64,000 nucleotides of DNA from Natrinema ejinorense (GTDB lineage: Archaea > Halobacteriota > Halobacteria > Halobacteriales > Natrialbaceae), in assembly GCF_002494345.1 (NCBI RefSeq), contig NZ_NXNI01000001.1, positions 2,170,001 to 2,234,000 on the forward strand, written 5' to 3'. Positions 53,808 through 61,827 of the stretch are shown piece by piece. The notes beneath the pieces are model-generated. The model was not told where the DNA came from. It did not search any database and worked only from the letters and a program-made list of their open reading frames with translations. Position 1 is the first letter of the stretch; each line of letters opens with the position of its first letter. The position numbers and the translations under genes are program-made.

Positions 53808-55319
53808 TCAGCCCTTGATATTACACACCGGGAACGTCCGCGCGACCTTGTCGCCGATGCCGAGTTCGTCCGAGACGCGGACGACCTCGTCGACGTCCTT
53901 GTAGACGCCCGGCGCTTCCTCGGCGATCGTGGCTCCGGACTGGGCCTTGACGTAGATCGCCTGCTGGTCCTCGAGGTCCTGCTGGACGTCGCCGCCCCAG
54001 AACTCGTTTTTCGCCTGCGTGCGGCTCATCAGTCGCCCCGCACCGTGCGCGGTCGAGCCGAAGGTGAGGTCCATCGAATTCTCGCCCCCGCGGAGGACGT
54101 AGCTGCCCGCGCCCATACTGCCGGGGATGATCACCGGCTGACCGACGTCGCGGTAGGCGTCGGGCACCTCGGGGTGGCCGGCGGGGAAGGCCCGCGTGGC
54201 ACCCTTGCGGTGGACGTAGAGCTCGCGTTCCTCGCCGTCGATTCGCGGCTCAACGCCGCTCGCTCCGTCCGCGGAGCGCGGCTCCGCGCTCACCGTGTGC
54301 GTTTCCTTCTTCGCGATGTTGTGAGCCACGTCGTAGAGCAGGTCCATCTCCATGGACTCCCAGGACCGATCGAACACGCGCTCGAAGACCTGCCGCGTGC
54401 GGTGCATGATCAGCTGCCGATTGACCCACGCGAAGTTGATCGCCGCGTTCATCGCGCCGTAGTAGTCCTCGGCGAGTTGTGACCCCGCGGGCGCGGCCGC
54501 GAGTTCCCTGTCGGGCAGGCGGTCCAGCAGTCCCTTGTGTTGTTGCTCGATCTTCCGCAGGTAGTCGTTACAGGTCTGGTGGCCCAATCCGCGGGAGCCA
54601 CAGTGGATCAACACGACGATCTGGTCTTCCTCGAGTCCGTAGGCCTCGCCCACGCCCGAATCGAAGACGTCGGTCACGCGCTGGACCTCGAGGAAGTGGT
54701 TGCCCGACCCCAGCGACCCGATCTGGTTCTTCCCGCGATCTTTGGCTTTCTGGCTCACTTTCTCGGGCGCTGCGCCCTCGCGCATCCCTTCGTCCTCGCA
54801 GTGGCGCAGGTCGTCTTCGACGGCGTGGCCGTTCTCGAGGGCCCAGTCGACCCCGCGCGCGAGGATCTCGTCGATGGTGTCGACGCCGCCTTCGACGATC
54901 CCCCCGCCACCGAGGCCCGATGGGATGTTGGCGAAGAGCGAATCGACGAGTTCCTCCTCGTGGCCCTGTACGTCGTCGTAGGTCAGGTTCGTCCGCATCA
55001 TCCGGACGCCGCAATTGATGTCGTAGCCGACCGCACCCGGCGAAATACAGCCGTTCTCGGCGTCGAGCGCCCCGACCCCGCCGACCGGGAAGCCATAGCC
55101 CTGATGCCCGTCTGGCATGCAGATCGCGTAGTTCGTGATCCCCGGCAGGTGAGTCGTGTTCGTGATCTGCTCGAGCGTCTTGTCGTCTTGGATCTCCTCG
55201 AGCAGTGCTTCACTCGCCAGTACCCGCGCAGGGACGCGCATATCGCCTTCCTGTGGGATCTCCCAGACGTGCTCGCGCACCCGCTCGAGCGTGATGCCGT
55301 TGGCGTCGAAGGTCGTCAT
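53808..55319 (-). CDS. rtcB: tRNA-splicing ligase RtcB
   Basis: RNA ligase of 503 residues joining 2',3'-cyclic phosphate and 5'-OH ends in tRNA exon ligation via a GMP-histidine intermediate. ICMPDGHQGYGFPVGGV, GAVGYDINCGVRMMRT (metal Asp and Cys), GSLGSGNHFLEVQ and CGSRGLGHQ supply the metal ligands, and YVLRGGENSMDLTFGSTAHG with AGRLMSR the GMP-linked His. There is no intein. The end FPVCNIKG is typical. It follows archease by 113 bases in the same direction. Confidence 0.97.
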   Translation of the reverse strand: MTTFDANGITLERVREHVWEIPQEGDMRVPARVLASEALLEEIQDDKTLEQITNTTHLPGITNYAICMPDGHQGYGFPVGGVGALDAENGCISPGAVGYDINCGVRMMRTNLTYDDVQGHEEELVDSLFANIPSGLGGGGIVEGGVDTIDEILARGVDWALENGHAVEDDLRHCEDEGMREGAAPEKVSQKAKDRGKNQIGSLGSGNHFLEVQRVTDVFDSGVGEAYGLEEDQIVVLIHCGSRGLGHQTCNDYLRKIEQQHKGLLDRLPDRELAAAPAGSQLAEDYYGAMNAAINFAWVNRQLIMHRTRQVFERVFDRSWESMEMDLLYDVAHNIAKKETHTVSAEPRSADGASGVEPRIDGEERELYVHRKGATRAFPAGHPEVPDAYRDVGQPVIIPGSMGAGSYVLRGGENSMDLTFGSTAHGAGRLMSRTQAKNEFWGGDVQQDLEDQQAIYVKAQSGATIAEEAPGVYKDVDEVVRVSDELGIGDKVARTFPVCNIKG

Positions 55320-55432
55320 ACGCGGAACTCGGGTGGCAGCGATGAAAGATGTTCGTCTCTTCGGCCTCCCCGATAGTCACTGTCACTGTCACCGTCGGAC
55401 TGCGAATCCGGTTCCGGCATCCGGGACAGCGG

Positions 55433-55915
55433 TCACACGTCGAAGACGACGTATGCCTCCCAGCCGCCGGGTTCGTTCCCGTCGGTCTCGACCCGCTCGA
55501 GTCGCATCTCGGAATACGTCACGGCCTTGATCTCGCGAGCGTCGATCTCGGCGAGTCCGACGCCGCGGGCGCTGGCGTCGAGTTGCCACTCGTCGGATCC
55601 GTCGCCCGCCGCCCCGTCACCGCCGGCCGAGCGATCGGGTGTCGACGGCGGCTCGATCGACTCGACGCGGTGGTCGACGGGGAGTTCCGACCGGACGTCC
55701 CGCAGGTAGATCAGTTCGTCGAGGTAGTCGAACAGCAGCGCCTCGCGGCTCTCGGCCGTGACGGCGAGGGAAAACCGGTCGCCGGCGTCCGCCGGAATCC
55801 CGTCACACGATGCGGCCGCGAGGCCGTCGGCTACCGCCGCGAAAACCGCCTCGAGCGAGTCGCCGGTCGCCGACACCGCGATGTCGGCCGTGTGGTCACA
55901 CAGGTCGAATCCCAT
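55433..55915 (-). CDS. Archease, RtcB cofactor
   Basis: Protein of 160 residues that lets RtcB turn over by promoting guanylylation. The diagnostic start is GFDLCDHTADIAVSATGDSL, then LLFDYLDELIYLRDV and EIKAVTYSEMRLE, carrying the acidic metal residues. An extra acidic/Gly/Ser stretch of about 20 residues (near 88-110) is inserted before EWQLDASARGV. It is the upstream neighbour of rtcB, a common pairing in archaea. Confidence 0.94.
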   Translation of the reverse strand: MGFDLCDHTADIAVSATGDSLEAVFAAVADGLAAASCDGIPADAGDRFSLAVTAESREALLFDYLDELIYLRDVRSELPVDHRVESIEPPSTPDRSAGGDGAAGDGSDEWQLDASARGVGLAEIDAREIKAVTYSEMRLERVETDGNEPGGWEAYVVFDV

Positions 55916-56074
55916 CGTGGCGTTCCTTCGACGGCCGGTGACCTATGTGCGTCGTTTCGGAGCGTCTCGGTCGTCGGTTCGCTCCGATCGAACGGACAGC
56001 GCGACGAACAGGTCGCCTCCGATGGTCGACGACATCGGCTGCCGGTGGAATTATATTGACGACGCTGGTAGTGT

Positions 56075-56557
56075 ATGGTAGTGAGCGTCAACATCGACAG
56101 TCGGGTCGTCGCGCCGGGGAGCGACGACTTCGTCGACCAAGCCTGGCAGCTAAAGGAGGAGATCAACCGTCAGGAAGGTGTGCTCAAGCAGCGACACGAC
56201 TTCTTTACTGACGCGTATCGCCGGTCGAAAGTACACTGTTACGTCCGGGAGGGGGACCTCATCGGCTTCGCCGCCGTTCGACGCGACGGCTACATTCTCT
56301 TTCTCGCGGTCGACCCCGAATTCCGCAGCGAAGGCGTCGGAAAACGCCTCGTCGCCCACGTCGCGGACGACCACGATACGATCACGTGCCACGCTCGGAC
56401 GAGCAACGAGAACGCCCTCCAGTTCTACGAACATCTCGGCTTCGAGATCAAACGCCGGATCGACGGCTACTACGAGGACGGCGGCGACGCCTACTACCTG
56501 AAACTCGGGGCCGACGTCGGTATCGCCGACCGGATTTCCGATCTGATACGGCGTTAA
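56075..56557 (+). CDS. GNAT-family N-acetyltransferase
   Basis: Acetyl-CoA-dependent transferase of 160 residues. The core reads YILFLAVDPEFRSEGVGKRLVAHV with the RxxGxG/A-type cofactor loop, then ARTSNENALQFYEHLGFEIKRR, the family's C-terminal motif. An AT-rich ATTATATT lies about 20 bases before the ATG. It could acetylate protein N-termini or small amines; nothing nearby decides. It converges with the metal-responsive regulator gene with 30 bases between. Confidence 0.88.
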   Translation: MVVSVNIDSRVVAPGSDDFVDQAWQLKEEINRQEGVLKQRHDFFTDAYRRSKVHCYVREGDLIGFAAVRRDGYILFLAVDPEFRSEGVGKRLVAHVADDHDTITCHARTSNENALQFYEHLGFEIKRRIDGYYEDGGDAYYLKLGADVGIADRISDLIRR

Positions 56558-56587
56558 AACGGGACGCTACTGCTCGGCGAGACGGAA

Positions 56588-57124
56588 CTACTGTACGGGG
56601 TCGTCTCGAAGGGTTCCCGCCACGAACGCCCGTCGAAGGATCGTCAACAGCAGGTACGTCTCGTACTTCTGGCTTCGACAGTGCTCACAGGGTGCCATCT
56701 CGTCGGCGATCCGATCCAACGTTTCGCCGTGGGCCGCCTCGAGGTCCGCGACGAGCGCTGCGACGTCGGGTGCGAGTTCCCGCGCCATCGAGTCGACGTC
56801 CGCCCGTGCGTCCTCGGGTAGCGCGTACGAGAGGACGATCGTATTCGCGCGGTAGTACTTCGTCGTGCCGCCGTTTCGCTCCTCGAGACGGGCGACCTCG
56901 ACGAGGCCGGCATCGCGGAGTTCGTTGACGTGGTGGCGCACCGTATTGAGCGTCCGATCGTACCCCCGTCCCGCGAGCTCCTCGTCGATCTCCGTCACGG
57001 AGAGCGTCGTGTCGGCGAGCATGTCGAGGATCATCGCACGAACCGGTTCGTCGACGGCGCTCGAGACGTTCGTATCCCGGACCGCGATGTCGTCGATCGT
57101 CACGTCCGACGTGAATTCGGGCAT
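56588..57124 (-). CDS. ArsR-like winged-helix regulator of the metal locus
   Basis: Regulator of 178 residues. The winged-helix domain spans roughly 22-95: VRAMILDMLADTTLSVTEID, then TVRHHVNELRDAGLVEVARL and a wing TTKYYRANTIVL. The C-terminal part is helical and ends with CEHCRSQKYETYLLLTILRR, a CxxC that could bind metal. It is divergent from the HMA-ATPase genes with two inverted repeats between them, so it probably controls that operon, perhaps as a metal sensor. Confidence 0.83.
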   Translation of the reverse strand: MPEFTSDVTIDDIAVRDTNVSSAVDEPVRAMILDMLADTTLSVTEIDEELAGRGYDRTLNTVRHHVNELRDAGLVEVARLEERNGGTTKYYRANTIVLSYALPEDARADVDSMARELAPDVAALVADLEAAHGETLDRIADEMAPCEHCRSQKYETYLLLTILRRAFVAGTLRDDPVQ

Positions 57125-57190
57125 CGGTTACCCGGTCGTTGGGTGGCGATCCGTATAAGTCGCTCAGGCCGCGCGGCCGTCTAGACGGGT

Positions 57191-57209
57191 CGTTTCACCG
57201 GTGGAAACG
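57191..57209. promoter_or_regulatory. Inverted repeat, candidate operator 1
   Basis: CGTTTCACCGGTGGAAACG, arms CGTTTC/GAAACG around an ACCGGT core, in the 159-base space between the divergent regulator and HMA genes; 36-54 bases before the HMA TATA-like box. Confidence 0.45.
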
Positions 57210-57222
57210 GCCGTGATAGAAG

Positions 57223-57239
57223 TCAAACAAATCATTTGA
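57223..57239. promoter_or_regulatory. Inverted repeat, candidate operator 2
   Basis: TCAAACAAATCATTTGA: outer arms TCAAA/TTTGA and, nested, CAAAT-C-ATTTG at 57228-57238. It ends six bases before the TATA-like TGTATTTA (57245-57251) of the HMA gene, a position where bound regulator would block or aid transcription factor access. Confidence 0.45.
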
Positions 57240-57244
57240 GTGAT

Positions 57245-57252
57245 GTATTTAT
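57245..57252 (+). promoter_or_regulatory. TATA-like box of the HMA/ATPase operon
   Basis: GTATTTAT, centred about 36 bases before the ATG at 57284; a start site near 57273 and a leader of about 10 bases follow. This spacing argues against the in-frame ATG at 57251. Confidence 0.4.
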
Positions 57253-57283
57253 GGACGAGGTTCGTACGAGTATTCGAGCACCG

Positions 57284-57499
57284 ATGACCCAGATCACCGA
57301 ATACCGCGTCACCGACTTCGATTGTCCGACGTGTGCGAGCCACGTCGAACGAGCCCTGTCCAAAACGGACGGCGTCGAGCGCGTCGAGGTCCACTACACG
57401 ACCGGTCGCGTCGAAATCGAGTTCGACGAGACGGCCGTCGACGCCGATCGCCTCGAGCGAGCCATCACGAACCAGGGGTACACGCCCCGTCCCCGGTGA
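57284..57499 (+). CDS. Heavy-metal-associated (HMA) domain protein
   Basis: Stand-alone metallochaperone domain of 71 residues with the ferredoxin-like HMA fold. The metal loop FDCPTCASHVERAL holds CxxC (residues 14 and 17); DGVERVEVHYTTGRVEIEFD and LERAITNQGYTP complete the fold. It probably hands metal to, or senses it for, the ATPase encoded six bases downstream, which lacks its own N-terminal HMA domain. Confidence 0.9.
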   Translation: MTQITEYRVTDFDCPTCASHVERALSKTDGVERVEVHYTTGRVEIEFDETAVDADRLERAITNQGYTPRPR

Positions 57500-57505
57500 C
57501 CGACC

Positions 57506-59479
57506 GTGAACGTCGAGCGATACGTCCGGGCCCACCGAACGCCGATCGTCGTCGCGGCCAGCGGCCTGCTGCTCGCTGTCGGCTGGAGCGTCGGCACCGC
57601 TCACGATTTGCCCCGACTGAGCGCGGCGCTGCTGCTCATCGCGGCGGTCGTCGGCGGGTACGACGTCGCGAAAAAGGCCTACTACACGCTGCGTACCGGA
57701 ACCGTCGGGATCAACACCCTCGTCACGCTGGCCGCGCTCGGGGCGATCGTCATCGGCGAGTACTGGGAGGCCGCCGCCGTCGTCTTCCTGTTCTCGCTGG
57801 GAAATTACCTGGAGGCACGGACGATGAACAAGACCCGGTCGGCACTCGAGGAGTTGCTCGAGATGACCCCGGACACGGCGATCGTCCGCCGCGATGGCGT
57901 AACCGAGGAAGTTCCCGCTCACGAGGTCGAGCCCGGTGAGACCGTCATCGTGAAGCCGGGCGCGAAGGTCCCCGTCGACGGCGAGGTCGTTGACGGCGAG
58001 AGTAGCGACGGGTCGGAGACCCTTCGAGCGAACGGGGACCCCGTGAGCACGGTCGATCAGGCTCCCGTCACCGGCGAAAGCGCGCCCGTCCCCAAGGCCG
58101 CGGGCGACGAGGTGTACGCGGGGACGATCAACCAGGAGGGAGCCCTCGAGGTCGTCGCGACCGGCACCGGCCGGGATACGACCCTCGAGCGAATCATCCG
58201 CCGCGTCGAGGAGGCCCAGGAGGCGAAAGCGCCGACGGAGACGATCATCGAGCGGTTCGCGACCTACTACACGCCCGCGATCGTCGTGCTTGCGGTCGGG
58301 TCCTACGCGATCACCGGCAACGCCGTCACGGCGTTGACGCTGCTCGTCATCGGCTGTCCCGGCGCGCTGGTCATCGGGCCGCCGGTCAGCATCGTCAGCG
58401 CCATCGGCTCGGCGGCGCGCTCGGGCGTCCTGATGAAAGGCGGCGAACACCTCGAGACCGCCGGCAAGATCGACCTCGTCGCGTTCGACAAGACGGGAAC
58501 GCTGACCGAGGGCGAGCCGACCGTCTCGAGCGTCACGGGCTTTGGCCTCGACGAGGACGCCGTGCTCCGCAACGGGGCCATCGCCGAGAAGAAGAGCGAA
58601 CACCACCTCGCGGACGCGATCCTCGCGGCCGCCCGGAACCGTCACGGCTCCGATCTCGCCACCGACGGCGGTGCCGTCGAATCCGCTGCCGCCGGCGTCG
58701 ACCTCGAACGGGACGCGCGGACGATTCCCGATCCCGACGAGTTCGAGGTCGTCGCGGGCAAGGGCGTCGTCGCGAGCCACGACGGGCGGCGGATCGTGGT
58801 CGGCAACCGCGCGCTTCTCGCCGAACGCGAGATCGACGTTCCGGACCGGATCGCCGCCCAGATCCGCGAGTACGAGGAACGCGGCGAGACGGCCGTCTCA
58901 GTCGCCCTCGACGGCGAAATCGTCGGCGTCATCTCGATCAGGGACGAACTCCGGCCCGCCGCGGCGGACGTCGTCGCGGCGCTGCAGGACGCCAATGGAC
59001 TCGATAGAACGGTGATGCTGACCGGCGACAACGAGCGGACCGCTCGCGCGGTCGCCGAGACGGTCGGAATAGACGACTACCGTGCGACACTGCTCCCCGA
59101 GGAGAAACAGGCAGCGATCGAGTCGTTCCAGGGAGAGGGCTACGTCGTCGCGATGGTCGGCGACGGGATCAACGACGCGCCGTCGCTGGCGACCGCCGAC
59201 GTCGGGATCGCGATGGGCGCGGCGGGGACCGACACCGCCATCGAGACCGCAGACATGGCGCTGATGGCCGACGAGTTGGCACGCATTCCCTACGCCGTCG
59301 GACTCAGCAAGGCGACCCGGTGGAACGTCACGGAGAACGTCGCCATCGCGGTCGCGACGGTCGGCCTGCTGTTGGCCGGCGTCTTCGCCGGCTACGTCCA
59401 CATGGCAAGCGGCATGCTCATCCACATCGGCAGCGTCCTGCTGGTCATCCTCAACGGGATGCGGCTGTTGCGGTACTGA
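57506..59479 (+). CDS. Heavy-metal-translocating P1B-type ATPase, CPG type
   Basis: Metal-export or import pump of 657 residues in the cytoplasmic membrane. VTGESAP is the actuator loop, FDKTGTLTEG the phosphorylation site, MLTGDNERTARAVA and MVGDGINDAPSLATADVGIAMG the hinge. The transmembrane metal motif is IGCPGALVIG: CPG, not CPC, CPH or SPC. The HP motif is SEHHLADAI, with His replacing the usual Pro, and the last helix has LIHIGSVL, with His where ZntA-type pumps have Asp. No N-terminal HMA domain; a separate HMA protein precedes it. Metal specificity cannot be assigned. Confidence 0.92.
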   Translation: MNVERYVRAHRTPIVVAASGLLLAVGWSVGTAHDLPRLSAALLLIAAVVGGYDVAKKAYYTLRTGTVGINTLVTLAALGAIVIGEYWEAAAVVFLFSLGNYLEARTMNKTRSALEELLEMTPDTAIVRRDGVTEEVPAHEVEPGETVIVKPGAKVPVDGEVVDGESSDGSETLRANGDPVSTVDQAPVTGESAPVPKAAGDEVYAGTINQEGALEVVATGTGRDTTLERIIRRVEEAQEAKAPTETIIERFATYYTPAIVVLAVGSYAITGNAVTALTLLVIGCPGALVIGPPVSIVSAIGSAARSGVLMKGGEHLETAGKIDLVAFDKTGTLTEGEPTVSSVTGFGLDEDAVLRNGAIAEKKSEHHLADAILAAARNRHGSDLATDGGAVESAAAGVDLERDARTIPDPDEFEVVAGKGVVASHDGRRIVVGNRALLAEREIDVPDRIAAQIREYEERGETAVSVALDGEIVGVISIRDELRPAAADVVAALQDANGLDRTVMLTGDNERTARAVAETVGIDDYRATLLPEEKQAAIESFQGEGYVVAMVGDGINDAPSLATADVGIAMGAAGTDTAIETADMALMADELARIPYAVGLSKATRWNVTENVAIAVATVGLLLAGVFAGYVHMASGMLIHIGSVLLVILNGMRLLRY

Positions 59480-59552
59480 CAGCGGGACGGCTCCCCGACG
59501 GCGTCGCGAATCGAACCACACCGAACGATCAACACAACACATCGATCCATCA

Positions 59553-60230
59553 ATGAGCAATTCCACCCACGAATCCGACCCCTCGAACCGAGACCGAACC
59601 GACTGGAACGTCGACTACGATATCGATCCGATCCGACTGCGAGACCCCGCTGCAGAGGCCCTGGCCGTCCTCGAGTCCGGCGATCCGATCGTCATCACGT
59701 ACGCGGACGTGGTGAAAGCGGCGGGCCACTCCTGTCCCACGGCGGCTGGCGCGTACCGGATCGCCAAGACGGGCCTCGAGGCCCTCTACCCCGGCGACGA
59801 ACTCCCGGTCCGCGGCGACATCGACGTACTTGCTGGCGGGCCGCGGGACGACCCCGCCTACGGCGTCACCGCGCGCCTGATCTCGTACGTGACGGGTGCG
59901 GCGGGCGAGGACGGCTTCGCCGGACTGGCCGGCGGCCACGGCGGCCGGAAGAACCTGCTCCACTACGGTGCCATCGGCACCGACGGCATTGCATTCGAAT
60001 TCACGCGCACGGACACGGACGAGACGGTTCGGGTGATCTACCACGTCGCGGACGTCCCATCCGGCGGACCGGCCGTCGACGACCTGCCGAAACTGATCGA
60101 GGGCACCGCGACCGACGCCGAACGCGAGGCCTTCGCCGAGGACTGGCACGGCCGCGTCGACGCGGTCCTGAACGGGGACCGATACGTGACCGTCGAGCGA
60201 TCGCCCAATCCGAATTCCGCCGATCAGTAG
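59553..60230 (+). CDS. FmdE-like domain protein
   Basis: Soluble protein of 225 residues. The N-terminal third is acidic and variable; the recognisable part is KAAGHSCPTAAGAYRIAKTG, then LPVRGDIDVLAGGPRDDPAYGV and YVTGAAGEDGFAGLAGGHGG, matching the Cys/His-containing opening of the FmdE fold (found with formylmethanofuran dehydrogenases and in many non-methanogens). It lies 73 bases after the ATPase in the same direction. Metal or thiol chemistry is likely from the conserved HSC; an actual role in metal handling is inference from position. Confidence 0.65.
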   Translation: MSNSTHESDPSNRDRTDWNVDYDIDPIRLRDPAAEALAVLESGDPIVITYADVVKAAGHSCPTAAGAYRIAKTGLEALYPGDELPVRGDIDVLAGGPRDDPAYGVTARLISYVTGAAGEDGFAGLAGGHGGRKNLLHYGAIGTDGIAFEFTRTDTDETVRVIYHVADVPSGGPAVDDLPKLIEGTATDAEREAFAEDWHGRVDAVLNGDRYVTVERSPNPNSADQ

Positions 60231-60407
60231 CCTCGCGACCCCCGTATCGTCCCTCCCGTTTCGAGTCCGTCTCGGCCGCCAGTGCCGGGATGCTCTCGGC
60301 ATCCGGTGTCGGGACGCAGGACGATCCGTGCGAGAAATCACGTCAGACGGGGTGTTCCAAAACGATCCGAACGGGTACGCTACGAGGGCCAACCGGACAG
60401 CCCACGA

Positions 60408-61100
60408 TCAGTCCGTCACGGAGACGCCCCCAAAGGCGGCGAATCCAGTTACCACGAGATCGACCTCCTCGTGGGTTCCCTCCCGCCGTGGCCGGTCGTC
60501 GGCGGCACCACCCAGCACGGGGAAGACGTCCATCTGTACGTTCCACTCTCGAGGGACGACGATCTCGACCCCTCCGAACACGGCGAGAACGGTGACCCGT
60601 GCCGGTTTGGTGTCGATCTCGGCGTCCCGCAGATCGAGTTCGGTGCCGCCGAACACGGCCGTCAGATCGCCGCCGGTGAACGTCCTGGAGGTGATTCGTT
60701 TCTCGACGCCGCCGAACGCGGCGAACGCGGACGTGAAGGTGTCGTCGGTAGCGCGAACGCGCGACTGGAACTGACCCGCGATGATCGAGAGTCCGAACGC
60801 GATGACGAAGACCGGCCAAAAGACGACGACCTGATCGACCGTCGCGTAGTCGAGCGCGACCAGTTGCCACGCTCCGGCGACACCGATCAGGACGATTGGC
60901 CCGACGACGTTGCGGAACCGGCTCCGGACGAGCCCCCAGCCACCGACGAGGACGAACAACGACGGGACGTACAGCAGGATGTTCCGCGTCGGTGAGAGAC
61001 CAGTCGTCTCGAGCAGGAGCAATATCCCCACCAGAATCACGACAGTCCCGAGGAGAAACTGGGCGGTCGGGAGTCGACGTGCGGTCGTTGATGTAGCCAT
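60408..61100 (-). CDS. LiaF-like membrane protein with C-terminal beta domain
   Basis: Protein of 230 residues. Four hydrophobic helices span residues about 14-115; the C-terminal half is a repeating beta domain with the pattern AAFGGVE, AVFGGTELDLRDAEI, VFGGVEIVVPREWNV and ending GFAAFGGVSVTD, which matches the LiaF C-terminal (DUF2154-like) fold of bacterial envelope-stress proteins. The start at 61100 (MATSTTARRL) precedes the first helix. No histidine kinase or LiaI partner is adjacent. It is divergent from the next small membrane gene. In bacteria LiaF inhibits a kinase; an archaeal role is unknown. Confidence 0.8.
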   Translation of the reverse strand: MATSTTARRLPTAQFLLGTVVILVGILLLLETTGLSPTRNILLYVPSLFVLVGGWGLVRSRFRNVVGPIVLIGVAGAWQLVALDYATVDQVVVFWPVFVIAFGLSIIAGQFQSRVRATDDTFTSAFAAFGGVEKRITSRTFTGGDLTAVFGGTELDLRDAEIDTKPARVTVLAVFGGVEIVVPREWNVQMDVFPVLGGAADDRPRREGTHEEVDLVVTGFAAFGGVSVTD

Positions 61101-61314
61101 ACAGGTAAAGACGGCGAGAGAGACGATATAGAGGGTGTACGGTTCTCTCTGGTCAGGAATTCGATGGGTATCGGTCACCGTCCGCCCGGGCTACCCGACG
61201 AGCGTTCGCTCTGTACGTCCGCAATGTGCCCCATTACGGCGGTTCTGTGACCCACTCGCGGTATCCGTCACCACCAATCGATCAAATGATAATCACACCA
61301 GTTTACATGTGCGT

Positions 61315-61689
61315 ATGGCAGGAATCGTAACGTACCTGATTGCATTCGTGCTCGCGGCTCACGGACTCGTCCACTTGCTCGGATTCACGGTGTACCTCGA
61401 CCTCGCGACGGTCGCCGAATTTCCATACAAGACGACGTTGCTCGGTGGTGCCGTCGACGTCGGCGACGGAGGGGTTCGGGTCTTCGGTGTCCTCTGGGGA
61501 GTGGCCGCCGTCGGCTTCGTCGTGTCGGCTGGCGCGTTCCTCACGGACTGGCAATCGTGGCGGTGGTTGTTGGTCGCGGTCACGCTATTTTCACTGGCAT
61601 TGACGGTCCTCGATTGGACGGTGGCCTACGCTGGCGTCGTCGCCAATCTGGGGATTCTGGGGCTACTCCTCGTCCACCTTCGGTTGTAA
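61315..61689 (+). CDS. Small four-helix membrane protein
   Basis: Protein of 124 residues, nearly all hydrophobic: helices near 5-27, 52-75, 80-100 and 103-122. HGLVHLLGFTVYL after the first helix and LDWTVAYAGVVANLG near the end carry the polar conserved-looking residues (His16, His19, Asp97). The layout is that of uncharacterised small integral membrane proteins. The Met at 61315 opens the first helix; the longer frame upstream is off-composition. Function unknown. Confidence 0.68.
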   Translation: MAGIVTYLIAFVLAAHGLVHLLGFTVYLDLATVAEFPYKTTLLGGAVDVGDGGVRVFGVLWGVAAVGFVVSAGAFLTDWQSWRWLLVAVTLFSLALTVLDWTVAYAGVVANLGILGLLLVHLRL

Positions 61690-61792
61690 ACGACCCTCTT
61701 TCCCGGACCGTCCGCGATCGCTCACCCCGGAATACCGTCGATCGGATATTCGGTTACCGGAACGTCCCCCCACGAGGTCGAACATTCGGCAA

Positions 61793-61800
61793 GATTATAC
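61793..61800 (+). promoter_or_regulatory. TATA box of the priS operon
   Basis: AGATTATAC-type site (GATTATAC at 61793-61800), 28-35 bases before the priS ATG. Immediately upstream of the ATG, 61811-61827 forms ACGACT-N5-AGTCGT, an inverted repeat covering the expected transcription start. Confidence 0.5.
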
Positions 61801-61827
61801 GCCCCCATCCACGACTACTCGAGTCGT

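Noticed and set aside
55376-55440. Fifth copy of the dispersed element near the archease stop
   Set aside because: Only GGGACAGCGG resembles the 3' arm; the CGGCACTG core and the paired end are absent. The GTCACT triplet repeat at 55376-55393 is too short to mean much.
57236-57283. Longer N-terminus for the HMA protein
   Set aside because: The extra codons overlap the TATA-like box and palindrome and are not part of the HMA fold.
60266-60330. Fourth copy of the dispersed element between the FmdE-like and LiaF-like genes
   Set aside because: The CAGTGCCGG core and a GGGAC-N-CAGG segment are present, but the terminal arms do not pair properly; at best a decayed copy, so not listed as a feature.
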